Shown here: piece after piece, positions 48,901-58,216 of the stretch
Layout of the letters: each line of letters opens with the position of its first letter
How positions within the stretch are numbered: the stretch's first letter is position 1
The notes under the pieces: model-generated
Databases searched by the model: none
The model's input: the letters and a program-made list of their open reading frames with translations, nothing else
Told to the model about the DNA's origin: nothing
Program-made: the position numbers and the translations under genes
Assembly: GCA_963693305.1 (NCBI GenBank)
Contig: OY855905.1
Span: 25,099,937 to 25,163,936 of the forward strand
Direction: 5' to 3'
Length of the DNA: 64,000 bases
From: Meandrina meandrites
Lineage: Eukaryota; Cnidaria; Anthozoa; Scleractinia; Meandrinidae

Positions 48901-49470
48901 CATAAACTCATCATCGGTTGCACAGATATGCTTGTCATGACAAAGCTCCCAGCACTTATAAACCCATTCTGGTAATAAAATCGGTTTATTAAAACTACAG
49001 GCAACTCTGTATTTCTTGGAGCCCACTTCGCCAGCAACGAGATGAGTCACTGAACTGGTAAAGTCTTTCATTACAATGCCTCCCATGAGTTGAATAAGCT
49101 CGTAAAGTCTGTCCCTTTCTTGCCTGGCTACGCTTGTACAGCTCACCGCGGTGCCCCGCATGGCTACGGAATAAACCGGGTACTGTACATCTGGCAAAGA
49201 GGTCTTTGTCTGCAAACAGGATAATATACACTGCGGTCCAACAATCCTACATTTGTTTTTCTTCAAATACTCAAAGTTCTCTCCTTCGAAATTCTCCAAA
49301 ACAAACACGGATCTACGAGCCTCCAAATCCAGATTACCCAATTCGCTGGCAGAGATCCATTCGCTGTCAAATTCATATTCCTTGCTAGCTTCCGATGCTT
49401 GTTGAAGATTTTTCTCCGTCGATTTATCAACGCTTACAAACCTAAGAACTGGCTCATCGTCGCTCTCCAT
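33864..49470 (-). CDS. TOPBP1: DNA topoisomerase 2-binding protein 1 (TOPBP1), complete, 14 coding exons
   Basis: Scaffold for replication start and the ATR checkpoint. Coding exons, minus strand: 49470-48069, 46705-46433, 45975-45734, 45581-45398, 45058-44382, 43222-43061, 42184-41987, 41578-41306, 37270-37139, 36819-36595, 36020-35629, 35443-35248, 35028-34845, 34102-33864. All junctions are GT-AG, all phases match, and the total of 4779 nt gives 1592 residues (human 1522). All BRCT repeats 0-8 are in place and similar to human in order; a basic C-terminal tail (SRKRKGDD...DKRARV) is a likely nuclear signal. I start at the ATG at 49470 (MESDDEP); the frame is open further up but has no ATG. 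Intron 8 (4 kb) contains a whole antisense gene. Divergent partner is the VPS9 gene upstream. Confidence 0.95.
34160..34500 (+). mobile_element. tRNA-derived SINE in TOPBP1 intron 13
   Basis: A box TGGCCTAATGGTTAGTGCG at 34241-34259 and B box GGGTTCGAGCC at 34280-34290 form a Pol III promoter. The body continues with TTGTGTTCTTGGGAAAGACA, CTCACAGTGCCTCTCTCCAC and CTGCGATGGACTAGCATTCC blocks, a layout known from animal SINEs with conserved central domains. It is preceded by ATGATAAAGATGAAATGTTC, which also flanks the SINE near 52945. Inserted between TOPBP1 exons 13 and 14. Confidence 0.8.
36234..36486. mobile_element. foldback MITE, family B copy 1 (TOPBP1 intron 10)
   Basis: Contains AACAATTATTCACCGAAGTG, a TTTAGTATATACCACACAAG block, GGTACCCAAAGCGACACGCG, GAGGTGAATAGTACTTTGCT and CCAATCAGCGCGCG. 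The same blocks in reverse order and strand make up 43990-44283. Non-coding. Confidence 0.75.
36595..41578 (-). CDS. TOPBP1: TOPBP1 exons 8-10: ATR-activating region
   Basis: Exon 8 (41578-41306), exon 9 (37270-37139) and exon 10 (36819-36595) encode residues about 1047-1256: a Ser/Glu-rich linker, [20 protein letters not shown] (as in human LEMRENFQKQLQEIMSAT), an Arg/Ser-rich block, then [20 protein letters not shown]. The last segment aligns with the human ATR-activating motif EQIIWDDPTAREERARL, but Trp is Tyr here (codon 36723-36721). The big intron between exons 8 and 9 houses the stathmin-like gene. Confidence 0.9.
38400..39628 (+). CDS. stathmin-domain protein (STMND1-like), nested in TOPBP1 intron
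   Basis: Two exons, 38400-39389 and 39473-39628, joined in phase 0 (AAT|GTAAGT, CAG|ATT), 381 residues. The frame is open above 38400 but the only ATG is there ([11 protein letters not shown]), and Cys2 recalls the lipidated N-termini of stathmin-2 and STMND1. Residues about 160-335 resemble the stathmin domain: [17 protein letters not shown] and [10 protein letters not shown] (compare SYDVTL...SRLKKLK), [20 protein letters not shown] (compare IEEKMEAAEERRKTKEEEI), then a long Ala/Lys-rich helix. The C-terminal exon is acidic and ends [14 protein letters not shown], like the DDIVY end of human STMND1 (276 residues). Expected role: tubulin binding. A pair of repeated helix motifs lies at residues 105-140. 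The whole gene sits antisense inside TOPBP1 intron 8. An AATAAA overlaps the stop. Confidence 0.7.
39627..39632 (+). terminator. AATAAA overlapping the stathmin-like gene stop codon
   Basis: The hexamer begins inside the TAA stop. It is too close to give a normal 3' UTR unless cleavage is just downstream; another AATAAA lies at about 40328. Either could be used. Confidence 0.3.
40519..40590. repeat. 72-nt near-perfect hairpin
   Basis: AACTGGAAAACGTAGTGATA on the left pairs with TATCACTACGTTTTTCCAGT on the right, with GCTGCAAT/ATTGCAGC at the centre. Arms of 35 nt have only one or two mismatches or bulges. Lies in TOPBP1 intron 8 downstream of the stathmin-like gene. Confidence 0.85.
41987..43222 (-). 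CDS. TOPBP1: TOPBP1 exons 6-7: BRCT6
   Basis: Exon 6 (43222-43061) encodes [20 protein letters not shown] and [20 protein letters not shown]; exon 7 (42184-41987) encodes [40 protein letters not shown] and [11 protein letters not shown]. Both closely follow human BRCT6, including the YPHTYNPKMSL-like exit. BRCT6 is the domain reported to bind poly(ADP-ribose)/E2F1 in vertebrates. The intron between them holds MITE copy 42834-43000. Confidence 0.93.
42834..43000. mobile_element. foldback MITE, family A copy 2 (TOPBP1 intron 6)
   Basis: AATAGGCCATATTCGTATTC...TTGGACTGGATCTAGCTTGC mirrors GCAAGCTAGTTCCAGTCCAA...ATATGGCCTATT. Centre shares ATGTGATTTGCATGTGAAAA with copy 1 at 25391-25577. Confidence 0.8.
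43697..43850. repeat. inverted repeat with 65-bp arms (TOPBP1 intron 5)
   Basis: TATATGTTGCAGTTAATTTT...CTTCAGTTAA...TTCCTTTGTTT is mirrored by AAACAAAGGAA...TTAACTGAAG...ATTAACTGCAACATATA around a centre of about 30 bp. AT-rich, no coding capacity. Confidence 0.8.
43990..44283. mobile_element. foldback MITE, family B copy 2 (TOPBP1 intron 5)
   Basis: Opposite-orientation relative of 36234-36486: TTAGTATATACCACACAAGT, GCGCTGATTGGTTAATTCGG, GCGTGTCGCTTTGGGTACCG, and an inner palindrome (GGTGGATATTTACC/GGTAAATATCCACC) before CACTTCGGTGAATAATTGTT. Confidence 0.8.
44382..45058 (-). CDS. TOPBP1: TOPBP1 exon 5: rest of BRCT5 and central linker
   Basis: Residues about 701-926. [11 protein letters not shown] and [20 protein letters not shown] complete BRCT5; the Lys of GNKY aligns with the phosphate-binding Lys704 of human TOPBP1. 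The rest is a charged linker with [20 protein letters not shown] and a long acidic run ([11 protein letters not shown]) before the donor. Confidence 0.92.
45398..45975 (-). CDS. TOPBP1: TOPBP1 exons 3-4: BRCT4 and start of BRCT5
   Basis: Exon 3 (45975-45734) follows an acidic linker with [20 protein letters not shown] and ESNAGKPV, and exon 4 (45581-45398) with [13 protein letters not shown], together forming BRCT4 (about 575-660). Exon 4 ends in the first strand and helix of BRCT5 ([13 protein letters not shown]...LAELLG). BRCT4 and BRCT5 form a paired module that binds 53BP1, BLM and MDC1 phosphopeptides in vertebrates. Confidence 0.9.
46195..46222. repeat. G-tract with quadruplex potential (TOPBP1 intron 2)
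   Basis: Several runs of three or more G (GAGGGAGGGAGGGGGTGGGG) in close series on the plus strand, the non-template strand being C-rich for TOPBP1. Confidence 0.5.
47798..47940. mobile_element. MITE with GGATAG/CTATCC repeats (TOPBP1 intron 1)
   Basis: GGGCCCAGTTGTTTAAAGGG opens the unit; internal CTATCCACTGG, CTATCCAGTGGATA, CTATCCATTGGATAG and CTATCCATCCTTTGAAGAAC blocks form nested dyads. This is a short non-coding palindromic repeat. Confidence 0.6.
48069..49470 (-). CDS. TOPBP1: TOPBP1 exon 1: BRCT0, BRCT1, BRCT2 and BRCT3
   Basis: One 1402-nt exon encodes residues 1-467. BRCT0 (about 10-95) contains [17 protein letters not shown]1 (102-190) keeps SCTS and [13 protein letters not shown], the phosphate-binding Ser/Thr and Lys that contact RAD9 and Treslin peptides in vertebrates; BRCT2 (195-290) keeps [24 protein letters not shown]3 (about 383-467) keeps [12 protein letters not shown] basic Ser/Ala-rich linker separates BRCT2 from BRCT3. 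Ends in phase 1 with a GTAAGT donor. Confidence 0.95.
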
Positions 49471-49530
49471 TTTCAAATCCCGACCCGATGATGAAATTGA
49501 CAAGATGTCAGCACTTTAATTTTCCATCCG

Positions 49531-49539
49531 CCATCTTGG
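49531..49539. promoter_or_regulatory. YY1-like site CCATCTTGG near TOPBP1 start
   Basis: CCATCTTGG lies about 60 nt upstream of the TOPBP1 ATG. On the minus strand it reads CCAAGATGG, the usual YY1 core near animal transcription starts. A similar AAGATGGCGGC surrounds the TRIT1 start. Confidence 0.45.
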
Positions 49540-49720
49540 ATTCCACGAAATTCGAAAACCCCGATATTTTCGGTCCTAGACGATTAAATCGGAGCCATTT
49601 GAGTGCTTTAATCGTATATTTTACCAGATAATAGTTCGTGAAAGAGCTTTTCACTTAAAAAAATGTTTAAAATCGTTAAAATTCCCGAAAACGTTGCATG
49701 AAACCAAAATTGATTTTTTT

Positions 49721-49731
49721 TTGGCGGGAAA
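49721..49731. promoter_or_regulatory. E2F consensus site between TOPBP1 and the VPS9 gene
   Basis: TTGGCGGGAAA is a full E2F consensus. It lies 250 nt upstream of the TOPBP1 ATG and about 210 nt upstream of the first ATG on the other strand. TOPBP1 is an established E2F target in mammals. Confidence 0.6.
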
Positions 49732-49737
49732 AACCAG

Positions 49738-49746
49738 GCATGCGCA
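49738..49746. promoter_or_regulatory. NRF1-like site GCATGCGCA
   Basis: Half of the NRF1 palindrome (GCGCATGCGC) directly beside the E2F site in the divergent promoter region. Confidence 0.35.
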
Positions 49747-49940
49747 ACATGTTCGATGTGTGTAATCCCATAACTCCTTGCAACGCACAAATCAAATATT
49801 GCGTTCTCCGACTTCCGCCATAACTGAGGGATATTGAAAGTGATCGTCGGTATTTATACCTTTACTGAACTACGTTGTTAATGTTTGCCTTGTCATTTTG
49901 AGTGCATTTAATAGCTCTACAGTATGCATCCAGTCCTTTG

Positions 49941-50048
49941 ATGGAAATTGTTTCAGACGAGGAAATGCGCTGTAACGATTCCGGAAACCGTGCTGCAAAC
50001 AACAACTTGCCAAACATGCCGAAGGTCATGAAGCAAAACATCGCTTAA
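49941..50048 (+). other. short upstream ORF in the VPS9-gene leader
   Basis: ATG at 49941 opens a 35-codon frame (MEIVSDEEMRCNDSGNR...) that stops at TAA 50046-50048, before a strong donor (AAATAAAG|GTGAGA at 50079/50080). If the leader exon ends at that donor this is an untranslated-region uORF. A weaker donor inside it (after 49989) would splice in phase to exon 2, so an alternative N-terminus cannot be excluded. Confidence 0.35.
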
Positions 50049-51253
50049 GCAACAGCATCTGGTAGGAAGTGAAATAAAGGTGAGATCACTTTAATGAACC
50101 CATTATAAATCACATACTGCTGCAGATATCATAGAGCTGAAATCTCCGTGAGAAATCAAATTATGCAGGTATTAGTTTATACATGAAGTCACTGTTATCC
50201 GATCTTTGTACCAGGCTTGTCTTGAAATTTTTCACAGTAATTTGTGATTTAAAGAAGTTTAGTTTACATGTTGTACGAGGGAAAAACAAATTAAATTTTA
50301 TAAGCAGAGTTTTTGAATAAGGAAAAACTACAGGTATTCAGAGTTGTTAAGAATATGAAAAACACTTCCTCTTCTTAGACACACAGACAGTCGATAACAA
50401 GGATGCATATTTATCTCAAAGATGGACATCAAAGGCGCTGGGTTACTGATGTCCAACTTCAAGAGGGGTTTTGTCCCTGTATTGGTAGTGGGTTGACACG
50501 GAATTCCTGTGCAGATGTATCAAGGCTGGAGCCTGCAATTTGGTTCAAGGTTCTCGTGTTGGAGTCAGTTTCAGTTGACTGTGGAAGACGGATAGTTAGC
50601 TGGTCCACAGGAAGTCATTGCGAAGGTCAGCAATTAAAATAGTTTAAAAGGTCACTTGAGACTACTTGTGGACCAAGTTGCCCAGGTGGCTACAGTTTCT
50701 GTAGTACATGACCCACACATGTATGGACAAACTCACTGTGTTAATTTTGCCTGCTAATACCCTGGGTAGGATGCTAGTCTACTGCTGGTTACTCACGGCT
50801 TGAAAAAAATTCCAGAAAGCAACTATAGAGGCCCCATTGAGGGGGATATGAGTATCCTGTATCCCGTTAATTTCGGTGGCTTGTATAACAACTTTTGTGT
50901 TTGATACTCCAGAATTTCTTGTTTAAATATCCCATATCCTATTAATTTTTCACTCAAATATCTTGTATCCATATAATTTTTGGTCTAAATGTTCTATATA
51001 GGGCCTCACCATGCATGTAGTACTTTGCTTGCCCAGGGTAGTTAGTGGTGCTTGCCTAAGTTTATGTTTGGTTTTAATTAAATTTAGTTGGGTGACAGTT
51101 TATTTAGTCCCTTGCCTATCAGGCAGGTGAGCATGAAACGTTACTACACTAGATCTGCCACTGTGTGATACATGCCATGTACAGTGATGCACATGTAATC
51201 CCCTGTTTGATTGTTTCTTAGACTCGGACTTGCCCAATCAGAGAACGTTTTAT

Positions 51254-54200
51254 ATGGAAGGAGAATGCTATGATTATGATGCAGACATTGATGAACTGTT
51301 CCTTCTGGCTGCAAAAATAATCTGCCCAGCTGGTCAGGAAGAGGTACTTATTAACTTCTATGGTTACTGTAAAATGCTGGTTATACTGTAAGCTCTGAGC
51401 TAATTTTAGGTGGACTTATAACTGGGGAGCTTGTTTCAAAAATTATTATATTAAGTGGCATAAAAAACCATTAGATACAGTCAAAGCTCTAGTTACATCT
51501 GCCAAAGTAAACATCCTGTTTGAATTGTCACTAAAACTCTAAGCTCTTGTAAATGATTGCTACAATCCACCGTACGCAAAAAGATGGCGACTGGTACATT
51601 TACCTATAATACTTAGCCTGCGAAAACTGCAAAAACGCTCATAAAAGCGCACAGAAAAGCTCTAAAACCTTGAAACCCAGCATGAACAATATTGTTAGTA
51701 CGGGGATGAATTTCGCAAAAGCGTAGCATTCTGTGTGCCATATGCGCTGTGTTAGGTTCGCAAGGTATTGTGGTCAAATGTACCGCCGCCATCTTTTTTC
51801 TTACGGAGGATTGGAACCAGTCCATGCTGCAGGAGTTGGAAAGAATAGGCCACTCCTTGGAAAGAACCAAAGCATTAGCTAAAGCAACTATAGAGAGTTT
51901 GTAATTTTTAAATTTTTAATACTGTAATTCATTTTAGACTCCTTTCCCATTTTCTTTAACTATTTTAATTGATGTATTTTTATCCTTTTTATTCCTTTTG
52001 TCTGAAAAGCCCCTTTGGAGAGTTGCAAATAAAGTATGTATGTATGTATGTATGTATGTAACTGTGTGTATTGGAGGTTCCAAAGTGCTGGATGCCCTAA
52101 AATGCTCCCACGTGGGCAATAAGGAACAATCATGGTGATGATGATGCAAATAACTGCTCCCATAAGCAATGGCAACCACTTTTTCAAATTCCTGAGGTGG
52201 TCACTTATGATAGCTTGCACTGTAATTTTTGTTTTAATTATTAATTGTATTTGATTTCTCTAGCGAAGTTATGAGCCTTGCTGTTGATATTTAGTACTTA
52301 GCTTTTAGTCAAACTACACAAGTTTGTACTAAAAGCTTACCTTTTGTTAGCATTGTTGGAATAACTACAAAATGTGCAAAAAGACATACATTATTTTAAG
52401 TATGTGTAATAATATTAGTAATTTGTGTGTTGGTCAATCTCAGAATGGATTCTCCCAGCCCTCTGATGAAGATTATGAACAATGCCTTCTTCGGATGTTA
52501 CACTGCTACATCCTACCCAAGATAACCTTGCATCAAGACGATATGGACAAAGTGATAAATGCAAGAGAAAAACAGGCCCTACACATCCAGACATTAGACA
52601 GAAAGGTCATAGAGGAATGCAAAACCATTGATGCTTGTGAGTTACGTATGGAGGACTTGCGTACTCAGTTCCTACCCGACTTAGAAAAGTTTATCAACAG
52701 GGGATGGTGCTCCAAGGGGTTTCTTGACCTGCTTCTTGAGGATGTTAGCAAGGAAGTACCAAGAATGCGGCAACAGGTACGTGACTGTTTGCAACTGGAC
52801 TAGTGCGTTTTGATTTTTAATCCAAAAGGAACAAGTTACCTCCAGTACGAATAGTCCATACTCAACTGTGCCATCATTTTATCAACGTTAGTTAGAGTAA
52901 ACTGCATGTACCTTGTGCAGTAAAGATGGTTAATTTTAAGCTTGGTGAATAAATGATAAAGATGACGTGTTCATTTGTCATGAGAGTGGGAAAAAGAAAA
53001 AATCTGAGTCCCCGATGGGAATCAAACCCATGGCCTCCCAGATACCAGTTGGATGCTCTAACCATTGAGTGACAAGACACTCTTGGTGAGAAAGGCGTTT
53101 TACTAGGTTCATATGTGACACACGTCCCACATACTGCTAGGATCAGCCATGTTGAAAGCCTTGTATTATGTAATAAATAATTAAAATGGTACATTTTAAG
53201 CTCAGTGAATGATAAAGATGACATGTTCATTTGACACATATATTATAACACTTAAAAAAATAAATTGAATTGTAATAATTAAAATAAAAACAATGTTTTG
53301 TAAAATGTCAATAAGAATAGGAGAATAAATAAAATTAATATTTGGAATTATGGTTATAAAAGATAGTTAAACTTACAGGATGAATTTTGAATTGAAGTCA
53401 AAACTGTGGCGACAAATCAACTTGAGAGGAAGACAGCTAGTAACTTAGCTCTAAATTCATGTTTAAATGTAGAAATGGTGTCGCATAGAAAGTTGCCTTA
53501 TAGTAACTGTTTCAAAACCAGACTATACAGTAATAAAAAGCTTTTGTTACAGGTTGTAAGAATTGAGCCATTTGAACCTTTTTTTCAGATTGACAAGGCT
53601 CAAGATCAAGTGCAACATGCTAAAGGCATGTTGACACAGAATGCTTGTGCCGCATTTAATGAACAGTTGAGTGCAGCCAGGCAACAGAGAGACGTAGAAA
53701 TAGGAAAACTTGACACACTTCTTATGGCTAGAGAGCTCATTATTAGTGCCACTGATCAGGTATAATATGCTGGTGTTTCTTCTGCTTATTGACATAGGTA
53801 ATAAAGTCTGCATTCAAGCCCATTGGGCTGGCACTTTTCCTCTGGTTTCTGCAGCACAAAGTGACTCAAAGGCTTTTAGCTAGGATTTGACAACTGGGCT
53901 TCCAGCGATTTATATAAGGTGTGACTGCACCCTCCTGTCAGGGTCAGAGGAGAAAATTTAGCATGTAAGATGTATTTTTCCAGTTGAGTGCAAATTTATT
54001 TGAAGATTTCCAAATCTGCTAGAAAATAACTCTCAATGCAGCAATTCACATATTAAATTTCCCCCCAAAAGTAGGTGCCTTTGTTGGGACCTACACCTGA
54101 ATGCCTGAGTGTCTGGCTAAAAATCCTCCCCCCTAACCTCCCTTCTGGCAGATGGGATGCTAGTTGATCATGGGGTTGCTCCTATTTTAAAATTCGGTAG

Positions 54201-57200
54201 AGCAGCACCTAAACTTTAAGTCAGCAGCAGCAGTCAAAATATTATCCTTGGCCATGACAAAAAACGATATCTGTACTGCAATGTGTGAACTAAATAATCC
54301 ATTTGCGATAATCTTTTAGGCTACCATTGGCAGAGGAGGAACTGCTGTTGGCCATTATTTGCTGCGCCAGTACCTAGAGGAAAGGGCAAGACTTGCTGGT
54401 CTCAAACAAAATCGTAACAGATTTTTGGAACAGAAGGTAATACTGTTGGTGGAACAAAGACCAATTTTAACTAATGTGTGACATGGTGTTCGTGCAGTGA
54501 TATCCTCTGATTGCACTTCAAACCTCAAGCCAGAAATTGAACCTTAAACCTGCACCACTCTAACCTTAACCTACATGTCCATCTCAAAGCTGCACTTCCA
54601 TCTCATTTTATTTAAACTTTTCAACTTCTTTTCAACACTTCACTTCTTTATTATTACATGAATGTCCTGTGAATGAGAGTATTGCACTTTATGTACAAAC
54701 ACTCCCAGGGTCTAGAATATTCTTTACAAGGACTTAAATAATATTATTAGTAGCATTACATGACAGAGATCTATATAGTACAATGTACCTCACATGTGAT
54801 TCTAAAACGAAGTAATTACCCATGCAAAAACGAACTAGAATATTTGCTGTTCATGTCACAGCTGAGTGACTACATGTACTTATGCTAGACAGTTCTCTTG
54901 GCTGAGTGACTACTGATGCTAGACAGTTCCCTTGGACAGTTCTGGATGTTTTTAGACAAACGGAGCTCAGACAGTTTTTGTAACAGTATTGTTTCACCTC
55001 AAAACATACAGCACCTCCTCAAAGCTACATTTCCACCTCCAAAGCATTTCCAGTTCAAAAGTACAGTTCCACCTTCAAAACTGCACATCTGGGTCTAACT
55101 ACACTTCTACCCTAAATCTGCACTTCTTCCTCAACACTGCATGTTTGAACTTCTCAAAACTGTGTTCCTCAAGCCTGCACTTCCACCTCAGAACTTCACT
55201 GTTCGACCTCAAAGCTTCACTTACACCCAACTGCACCTCTATCCAAAATTGTGTTTACACCCCATTGACCCTCACATCATCAACCCCCAATAAAGGAAAG
55301 TACCTGTCGCCCACCTCCACAATCTTTTCACAGACCTTAGCTCTTTCAGTAGTCTGTCATCTAGATGTTCCATTGATATATTTTGTTGATGTCCCCAAAT
55401 GTGTCAAAGAACTGTGCTTTGAGTGTAAGAGAAATGTTGGAGTCTGCCACAGAAGACCTGCTTGAAAAAGGTTACACTGATGCTAATGATGCAAATGCTT
55501 TAGGATCGCGTGCAACAGATGGTAAGAGACTAACACAAAAATAATACTTCTGATGGTAAAAATTAATTCTCTACATGGACACTTTCATAGTTTTTCTTAT
55601 TCATTTTAAAATAGATCACTCAGGAGCAGGTTGTCAAGTTCCTATTTTTCCCATCTTCTTTTTTTTAAAGAATTCCTATTTTGTGGTCATGAATTGCAAA
55701 AGCATCAGGACAGAAAAGTTTTAATACAGTCAGTAAGAAGACTCTAAATATGGTATTCAGTCTGTAGCAGCACTCTTGTACACTTAAGCTGGGCACAATC
55801 TTATGCAGTAAAGCTTGGGTACCAGTAGGAACATAAATATTGAACATGATGTTTGAAGCTGATTCAATTTTTCATATTTTGAGTAAAGTTGAGTTAACTG
55901 GTGATGCTGGAAATCATAAGGATGTATGAGAGCACATATGTTGCTTAAACAACTCATGAAATATGGACCGTTTTCCCTGTTTTATTTTTTTCCTATTTTT
56001 CCCCAGTTATACAAGTTTCAATTTCATATTTTCTTTTTTTTTTGGAGCCTACATGCTGCTTGACACCCTGCAGGTGTGAACTGAATTACTTATTTGGTGC
56101 AATGTGTACATGAGGTCAACGTGTTGTGTTTTTGGGCAAAACACCTTACACAATGACTCTTTCTGCCAAGACTAGCTACAATCTGAATTGTAAATTGGTT
56201 GGGACTCTTGAAGCGAAGTTCAAATATAGCTGGTCAACCATGCATGCTCTCCCCCTTTATGTTGCCTTATAGCGTGAGCAACCATCTATTGATGCCATTT
56301 TGACTTCTTTCTAACATTGAGGGGAAATGGGGAGAATTGGCCCAACAACTACATGTAAATCTTAGTTTGCAGTTATTGAGATGTTCCATCCGCGGGGGGG
56401 GGGGGGGGGGGGGGGGGGGGTGTTGAAGGAGGAGTAGGAGTAGGGGCTTCATGTTCCAAAAATTAACACCTGTTAGTTAAACTGAACAGAGATCTTGAAA
56501 GTTGAGTCTCCTTTGTGCAACGTGTTGCCGCACCTTGCAACGTGGGAGGTAAACTGCGCAACACTAAAAAATGTTTTAATTAAGACTTCTGCTCAAAGAA
56601 GTAACAAACTAAAGATGCAGAAAGATGTACAGTGTGTAACTACAGTAAGAAAATTTATGTACCCATATCATAGTTTACACATGTAAGTGTACACATATGG
56701 ACAAGCTTTTACCCTTGTCTTTGAACTATTTTATTTGTTTAATTTGACAGTTCTTGAAGGAGTTTGGAAGCCAGAATGGCAGAAACTTGGTGAAAGAATT
56801 GCTACTTTGGTCAACAACGAAGAGCACCCAATTGGAAACCACTTTAAAAATTTTTGCCTTAGGATCCACACTCTCTGTCAAGAGCTCATCGGCCTTGGAA
56901 GACGTGGAAGCTCTGAAGAGTTTACTCCTTCTTGCTCGCCCTTAAGAAGACTTGGCTGTCCAAATCAATATGAAGTTTACGGACTACAAGACTTTGTGGT
57001 AGAGAATCAGAAGCACAAATTGCAGATGTTACAGTCTGAAATTTTTAAGAAGTTGCACACTGCGACAGAGTTCTTATCTGACTTCTTCAACAACAAGGAC
57101 GTCCAGTTTAAGAACAAAATAAGGCTTTGCTATGAGCAGTGTTTCTATGACAAAGAGCACAGCTTTTTGGCATGTGTCTATGAACTTGCTCATCATGAAC

Positions 57201-58159
57201 ATGTAGACAAATTAGAACGGGATGTTCAAAGGCTCAAAAGGCTTCCAATTAAATTGTTGAATTTGCAGATGAAGGACGAGTGGTGGCTGGAGTTGTTTGA
57301 GCAAAACTCTCACCGGCCAAGTATTGAACCAGGACACCTCCGCCCTTTCACAGAAGCCTACATGACTGGCACTCTGCTAGATCTGACAGATAATGGCCTT
57401 AGTGGGTCTTATGACATGATTGATGATTTGGGCGACTTCATTGAAGATGATGAAGCACAACATGTGGATTCATTCCGAAGCTTGTGCATAAGTGCTATTC
57501 GTAATCGCTCAAAAACCATAACCGTAGAAGAGGTTCAAAAAGCGATTGACCAACCTGACGCAGGCCGCCCAAAGGCCAAGCCTAGCAAGCCTAGAGTGGA
57601 GACTGTTCTCAGTTCCAGTGCACCAGCAGGAGAGATGCCATTAACCATGGATGAGATCATTGATCTATGGGAGACAACCAAAGAGACAAATAACCATGGG
57701 GCTGAAAATGGCCATCGTAAGGCTCCCTTACAAAGAACGCTTTCAAAAAGCCAAGGCGAGCTTAGCAAAAATGACAGCAAAGTTTGTGGAGAAACCTTTG
57801 AAGATCATTTTGGTCCTGCACTCCAGAACATAAGAGACATTTTCAAGGTCTCAAGCCCCCTAAACAAGTTGAAATGCTTGACCTCTTCTCTTCGGAAAAT
57901 CACCAATGCTGTTCAAGAGCTTCGAATGCAAAGCGGGAAAGACACTTTTGCTGCAGCAGTGAATGCAGAGGATCTCTTGCCACTGCTAGTCCTCATGATG
58001 CTCCAAATGGAACCTTGGGAGGTTGCTACCATGTGGCCCCAGCTGGCATTCACAGAAGACCTGATGGCACCTTTTCTATCATCAGGGTGTCATGGCTGGG
58101 CCCTTGTTGAGTTTCAAATAGCCCAAAGAGTTTTACATGAACTTTGCCAAGAATTCTAA
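51254..58159 (+). CDS. coiled-coil protein with C-terminal VPS9 domain (Rab5-GEF type)
   Basis: Coding exons 51254-51343, 52444-52776, 53589-53759, 54320-54436, 55410-55521 and 56751-58159; the sum, 2232 nt, gives 743 residues with all GT-AG phases consistent. The start is the ATG MEGECYDYDAD; the exon frame is also open ten codons above it, to the acceptor at 51221. Residues 30-250 are helical and charged with heptad-like stretches (DKVINAREKQALHIQTLDRK, LSAARQQRDVEIGKLDTLL). Residues about 640-740 hold a VPS9 signature: SPLNKLKCLTSSLRKITNAV, then NAEDLLPLLVLMML with the Asp-Leu-Leu-Pro core, and FLSSGCHGWALVEFQIAQ in the place of the GYYLTSLESA helix. VPS9 domains load GTP onto Rab5-family GTPases on endosomes. 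Overall layout recalls VPS9D1, including a WKPEW...HPIGNHF segment at about 275-300, but match is weak, so no symbol is given. Confidence 0.75.
52032..52060. repeat. (GTAT)n microsatellite in VPS9-gene intron
   Basis: About seven GTAT units in tandem. Confidence 0.9.
52945..53240 (-). mobile_element. tRNA-derived SINE in VPS9-gene intron
   Basis: On the minus strand, CACTCAATGGTTAGAGCATC (A box) and GGTTTGATTCC (B box, 53028-53018) show a Pol III promoter in a tRNA-like head. It is bracketed by two ATGATAAAGATGACNTGTTC-like blocks (52953 and 53212), the same sequence that precedes the SINE at 34160. The head does not fold as a complete tRNA. Confidence 0.65.
55410..55521 (+). CDS. VPS9-gene exon 5 of 6 coding exons, 112 nt
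   Basis: Encodes NCALSVREMLESATEDLLEK and GYTDANDANALGSRATD plus one base. It is the only place that brings the phase-0 end of 54436 to the phase-1 start at 56751. Of the AG dinucleotides between the in-frame TGA at 55374 and the start of the open frame, only 55408-55409 keeps phase. Its polypyrimidine tract is weak, so this exon is less certain than the others. Confidence 0.6.
56393..56420. repeat. G-run of about 26 in VPS9-gene intron
   Basis: Uninterrupted G homopolymer; prone to assembly and sequencing length error. Confidence 0.9.
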
Positions 58160-58210
58160 ACGTTACTAAAATTATTGTTTTAAATAATCGACACCTTGCA
58201 TGCCTAGGGC

Positions 58211-58216
58211 ATTAAA
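58211..58216 (+). terminator. candidate polyadenylation signal of the VPS9 gene
   Basis: ATTAAA, about 50 nt after the stop codon. It is the nearest hexamer-like signal. Confidence 0.4.

Noticed and set aside
53000..53060. Possible tRNA gene
   Set aside because: A and B boxes are present but anticodon and acceptor stems do not pair properly and SINE-like flanks follow; called a tRNA-derived SINE.
54989..55465. 158-codon plus frame in a VPS9-gene intron
   Set aside because: Made of a degenerate TTCCACCTCAAAACTGCA-type direct repeat; no splice phase fits and the true exon at 55410-55521 uses another frame.
55504..55521. 18-nt microexon (DRVQQM) for the VPS9 gene
   Set aside because: It would keep phase 0 and force the next exon into a frame that stops after 63 codons; the 112-nt exon ending at the same donor gives the correct phase 1.
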